Shown piece after piece: positions 61,092-64,000 of a stretch of DNA of 64,000 nt (positions within the stretch are counted from its first letter, which is position 1; each line of letters starts with the position of its first letter). The notes under the pieces are model-generated. The model was given only the letters and a program-made list of their open reading frames with translations, ran no database searches and was not told the origin of the DNA. Both the position numbers and the translations under genes were made by a program. Location of the stretch: contig NZ_VISI01000001.1 of assembly GCF_007827365.1 (NCBI RefSeq), positions 374,501 through 438,500 of the forward strand, read 5' to 3'. Source of the DNA: Olleya sp. Hel_I_94 (GTDB taxonomy: Bacteria > Bacteroidota > Bacteroidia > Flavobacteriales > Flavobacteriaceae).

Positions 61092-62420
61092 TTATTCTGT
61101 TTTTTTTGTTACAATTTTTACAATACTTGTGTAATTTTTACCAGTAGCTGTGTTTATTGAATCAATAACTGTTTTAACCTCTGAAGCTCCTTTAAAAACA
61201 GATACCTTTTCAATTTGATCTTCACTTAACTGTAAAGCTTCAAATGCTTCTTTATTTAAAACTTTATCATCAACTACATGTGCTGTTCCATCATCTATAA
61301 CCTTAGGTGCTGGTCTATCTACTTTTGGTAGTTCTAATTGATCAATATCATTCCAATGTACTTTTTGGATGATGGTCCCTTTTTCTAATTTTAATAATCC
61401 TGGATTAGAACGGATGATTGTTTTTAAAGCAGTCTCGTCACAGAAATAATACTCAAAACCTAATTTATAATTTGAGATTACACCATTTGCCTCATCTGGT
61501 CCAGATGCTGTTAAACCAATAACGTCATAACCATTTGCGATTGCTTTATCTGTAATTTGTTTTACAGCCATTAAACCATCACTTTCAGATTTTGCTAAGT
61601 TGTAATTAACTACCAATAGTACATTTGGTCGCGTTAGGATGTCCTGAGTAAAATCCTCACCATCTTTTTCAATTGAAAAATCATGGATTGGTGGCTCATA
61701 ACCTTCCGATATTGTTTTTGTTGTCACTGTAAGATATTCTCCTGGAGATTCAGGGTATGAACCGTCTGTTATATATTGTTTTTCTGTACCATTTTCATTA
61801 AACGTCCACGTATACTCAATTACTGGTTGTGGTGCATCATCTGGCACAATCATGTTATCTGTAATGTTGTTTCCTATTTTAAATGGTCTAAAATCAATAC
61901 TTGGTAAATGCCTTAACACATGGTAAGCAAAACCTAAACAAGCTATAAAACTTAATAAAGACAAAATAGTGGTAGCTAGTTTACCAAAAAATGGCTTAAC
62001 GTATTTTATTCCAAAGAAAATAATTAAAATTAAAACTAATAGAAAAACATCTTTACCGAAGCTTTCCCATGGATCCATTTTCATAGCATCACCAAAGCAA
62101 CCACAGTCTTTTACTTTATCAAAGTACGCTGAGTAAAAGGTTAAAAATGTGAAGAATATTATCATTAATAATAAACTCCAAATTGTAAATTTAGGTTTAT
62201 ATCCAATAATTAAAAATATACCTAAAAGCACCTCAAAAACGACAACTATTATTGAAATCCCTAAAGCATAAGGAATAAAAAATGGTAAATCTAAAACGGT
62301 TGGCCCAAAATATTCTTCTAATTTAAAAGCAAATCCGATTGGATCATTAAGCTTTATAAATCCTGAAATAATAAAAAATATACCAACAAATATTCTTAAA
62401 AAACCGACTATGTATTTCAT
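61092..62420 (-). CDS. DoxX-like membrane protein of the BT_3928 family
   Basis: A 442-residue protein. Residues 1-165 hold four hydrophobic helices in DoxX style (IVGFLRIFVGIFFIISGFIKL). The C-terminal 270 residues form a soluble domain, with strands near VLLVVNYNL (thioredoxin-like TlpA-type look). Cys109 and Cys111 (KDCGCFG) are in the membrane domain and may be redox active. Function unproven. It precedes DUF1599 downstream of it on the same strand. Confidence 0.8.
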   Translation of the reverse strand: MKYIVGFLRIFVGIFFIISGFIKLNDPIGFAFKLEEYFGPTVLDLPFFIPYALGISIIVVVFEVLLGIFLIIGYKPKFTIWSLLLMIIFFTFLTFYSAYFDKVKDCGCFGDAMKMDPWESFGKDVFLLVLILIIFFGIKYVKPFFGKLATTILSLLSFIACLGFAYHVLRHLPSIDFRPFKIGNNITDNMIVPDDAPQPVIEYTWTFNENGTEKQYITDGSYPESPGEYLTVTTKTISEGYEPPIHDFSIEKDGEDFTQDILTRPNVLLVVNYNLAKSESDGLMAVKQITDKAIANGYDVIGLTASGPDEANGVISNYKLGFEYYFCDETALKTIIRSNPGLLKLEKGTIIQKVHWNDIDQLELPKVDRPAPKVIDDGTAHVVDDKVLNKEAFEALQLSEDQIEKVSVFKGASEVKTVIDSINTATGKNYTSIVKIVTKKTE

Positions 62421-62437
62421 AACTATATATAAATATC

Positions 62438-62455
62438 AAATTGCAAAAGCAATTT
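62438..62455 (-). terminator. Short hairpin at the end of the DUF1599 gene
   Basis: AAATTGC-AAAA-GCAATTT is a 7-bp perfect stem ending at the stop codon of DUF1599; on the minus strand it is followed by a weak T-rich run. It may be a weak terminator between DUF1599 and the DoxX-like gene. Confidence 0.4.
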
Positions 62456-62994
62456 TATTGTTCTGTTAAATGTATCATTGCAAAAATGGCGTAATTAATC
62501 ATGTCTTGATAATTAGCATCAATGCCTTCACTTACTATTGTTTTACCTGAATTATCTTCAATTTGCTTAACACGTAATAATTTTTGTAAAATTAAATCGG
62601 TTAAACTACTAACACGCATGTCTCTCCAAGCCTCTCCATAATCATGGTTTTTGTCCTTCATTAACTGCTTTGTTGCTTTTACTTGTTCGTCATATAAAAC
62701 AGTCGCTTCTTCGACTTCCAAATCTGGCTGCTCTACCACTCCTTTTTGGAGTTGTATTAATGCCATAATACAATAGTTGATAATCCCGATAAATTCGCTT
62801 TGCTCACCTTCGTCAACTTTACGCACATCGTTTTGTTGCAAACCTCTAATACGTTGTGCTTTTATAAAAATTTGATCGGTTAATGATGGTAAACGTAAAA
62901 TTCGCCATGCACTACCATAATCTGTCATTTTATTAATAAAAAGGTCACGACAGGTTTTTATTACAGCATCGTATTGTTTTGAAGTATCTTGCAT
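62455..62994 (-). CDS. DUF1599 protein with internal duplication
   Basis: A 179-residue protein of two similar halves: residues about 8-75 and 95-165 share DYGxAWRxxRxxSLTDxIxxKxxR (DYGSAWRILRLPSLTDQI and DYGEAWRDMRVSSLTDLI). DUF1599 is a Bacteroidota family of uncertain role, distantly like nucleotide-processing all-alpha proteins. Divergent from folP, with which it shares a 115-base spacer. Confidence 0.88.
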   Translation of the reverse strand: MQDTSKQYDAVIKTCRDLFINKMTDYGSAWRILRLPSLTDQIFIKAQRIRGLQQNDVRKVDEGEQSEFIGIINYCIMALIQLQKGVVEQPDLEVEEATVLYDEQVKATKQLMKDKNHDYGEAWRDMRVSSLTDLILQKLLRVKQIEDNSGKTIVSEGIDANYQDMINYAIFAMIHLTEQ

Positions 62995-63109
62995 ATTTGA
63001 TAAACTCTAATTGAATTTTGCGTAAATTTCGCATAAAATTATTTAAAGTTCAAGGTTTAGGGTTTAAAGTTTTACTAACGTTATCCCAACACCATATTTA
63101 AGTGTATCA

Positions 63110-63934
63110 ATGACAATAAATTGTAAAGGCAAACTTATAGATTTAAGTACTCCAAAAGTAATGGGTATTTTAAATGTAACACCAGATTCTTTTTTTGATG
63201 GTGGACGTTATAAAGATGAAACTTCAATAATAAAACAAGTAGAAAACATGCTAAATGAAGGTGCCACGTTTATTGACGTTGGTGCTTACAGCTCAAGACC
63301 AAATGCGCCATTTGTAAGTGAAGACGAAGAATTGCAACGCATTGTACCAATAATAAAACTTTTGGTTGGTCATTTTCCAGATATTATAATATCTGTGGAC
63401 ACCTTTAGAAGTCAAGTAGCAAAAGCAACTATTATTGAAGGTGCTGCTTTAATTAATGATATTTCGGCAGGTTTATTAGATGACAACATGCTACCAATTA
63501 TTGCCGACTTACAAGTCCCATATATAATGATGCATATGCGTGGTACACCACAAACTATGCAAACACTAACCCAATACAGCAACTTAATCAAGGATATTAA
63601 TTTTTATTTTTCAGAACGTATCGCCAAAGCGCGCGAATTGGGTATTATAGATTTAATTTTAGATCCTGGTTTTGGTTTTGCTAAAACTTTAGAACAAAAT
63701 TTTGAACTTTTAAGTAAGTTTGAATTATTAAATATTGCAGAATTGCCAGTATTAGCAGGTATATCCAGAAAATCTATGATTTACAAAACCATAGATACTA
63801 CAGCAGCAAATGCTTTAAACGGAACAACCGCTTTACACGTGATTGCACTACAAAAAGGAGCTAAAATTTTGCGCGTGCACGATGTAAAAGAAGCTAAAGA
63901 ATGTATCACACTATATAACAAATTACATGCTTAA
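63110..63934 (+). CDS. folP: Dihydropteroate synthase
   Basis: A 274-residue folate pathway enzyme joining p-aminobenzoate to 6-hydroxymethyl-7,8-dihydropterin pyrophosphate. Signatures: MGILNVTPDSFFDGG near residue 18-32, DVGAYSSRPNA near 57-67, SVDTFRS near 95, DPGFGFAKT near 187-195 and GISRKSM near 218. The target of sulfonamides. Length typical. Confidence 0.94.
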   Translation: MTINCKGKLIDLSTPKVMGILNVTPDSFFDGGRYKDETSIIKQVENMLNEGATFIDVGAYSSRPNAPFVSEDEELQRIVPIIKLLVGHFPDIIISVDTFRSQVAKATIIEGAALINDISAGLLDDNMLPIIADLQVPYIMMHMRGTPQTMQTLTQYSNLIKDINFYFSERIAKARELGIIDLILDPGFGFAKTLEQNFELLSKFELLNIAELPVLAGISRKSMIYKTIDTTAANALNGTTALHVIALQKGAKILRVHDVKEAKECITLYNKLHA

Positions 63935-64000
63935 CAGATTTATATTTATTACTGTACTATTTTTATTTTTTTCTTGCGGAAACGAAAAAGTAATACAACT
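63927..64000 (+). CDS. Lipoprotein start (truncated by window edge)
   Basis: A new frame opens at ATG 63927, overlapping the folP stop by 8 bases, and reads MLNRFIFITVLFLFFSCGNEK, a lipoprotein signal with Cys17, then runs off the window. Only the first 24 codons are visible, so the family is unknown. Confidence 0.6.
   Translation, partial: MLNRFIFITVLFLFFSCGNEKVIQ

Noticed and set aside
63053..63066. Telomere-like GGTTTAGGGTTTA repeat before folP
   Set aside because: Only one and a half units; chance in AT-rich DNA.

Overview
The window is AT-rich chromosomal DNA from a member of the Flavobacteriaceae (Bacteroidota). Evidence is the protein families (DUF3347, DUF2911, DUF1599, the HYC/CC/PP family, BT_3928-type DoxX), promoters of the TAnnTTTG type with very short leaders and no Shine-Dalgarno sequences, and a conserved-looking core block (clpS, prmA, tpiA, folP) at the right end. 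No tRNA, rRNA, CRISPR array, transposase or integrase is visible. About 56 kb is accessory DNA carrying metal resistance and stress metabolism.

Region 1 (1-25.4 kb) is a copper/silver island. On the minus strand lie a truncated CopA-type P-ATPase with a dyad operator, a CPRC-containing HMA/AraC regulator, a CusB-type adaptor, a set of envelope proteins (DUF305, PepSY, DUF2911, NTF2-like, K+ channel, DUF3347 proteins, haem-binding), a multicopper oxidase fused to a CopB-like beta-barrel, a Cys-rich lipoprotein, CusC and CusA, and a small HYC/CC/PP protein. Divergent from it are a TonB receptor and rpiA, then second copies of the HYC/CC/PP protein, HMA/AraC regulator and Cys-rich lipoprotein, plus Met- and His-rich small proteins and a CopZ-like chaperone.

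Region 2 (25.4-47.2 kb, plus strand) is a stress and energy module: two universal stress proteins, NDH-2, archaeal-type type II GAPDH, DhnA-type class I aldolase, phosphofructokinase, D-lactate dehydrogenase, transporters, an ATP-cone/Mrr nuclease, a beta-CASP RNA nuclease, an AMP-phosphorylase-type enzyme, and a PRPP synthetase with a divergent PRPP loop. It ends with a CPH-type CopB copper ATPase and an MFS pump. Together these could move ribose phosphate from AMP and sugar phosphates through glycolysis to lactate when respiration is poisoned; this is inference.

Region 3 (47.4-56.3 kb) is a divalent-cation (Zn/Co/Cd) cluster: a small His/CC/PP periplasmic protein, a CzcA-CzcC fusion, a CzcB adaptor, a Fur-family regulator, DUF3703 and a CPC-type ZntA-like ATPase. 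Two related ATGCA-N5-GTTGCA sites in front of its two transcription units probably bind the Fur-family protein. A 16-bp palindrome, CGCTTTCGCGAAAGCG, recurs only in this region and in the cusA part of region 1, including inside genes in three reading frames, which points to a shared source for those segments.

Region 4 (56.4-64 kb) is ordinary core chromosome: DUF2892, clpS, an M57 metalloprotease lipoprotein, prmA, tpiA, an ABC permease with an apparent CTG start, a DoxX-like protein, DUF1599, folP and the start of a lipoprotein.
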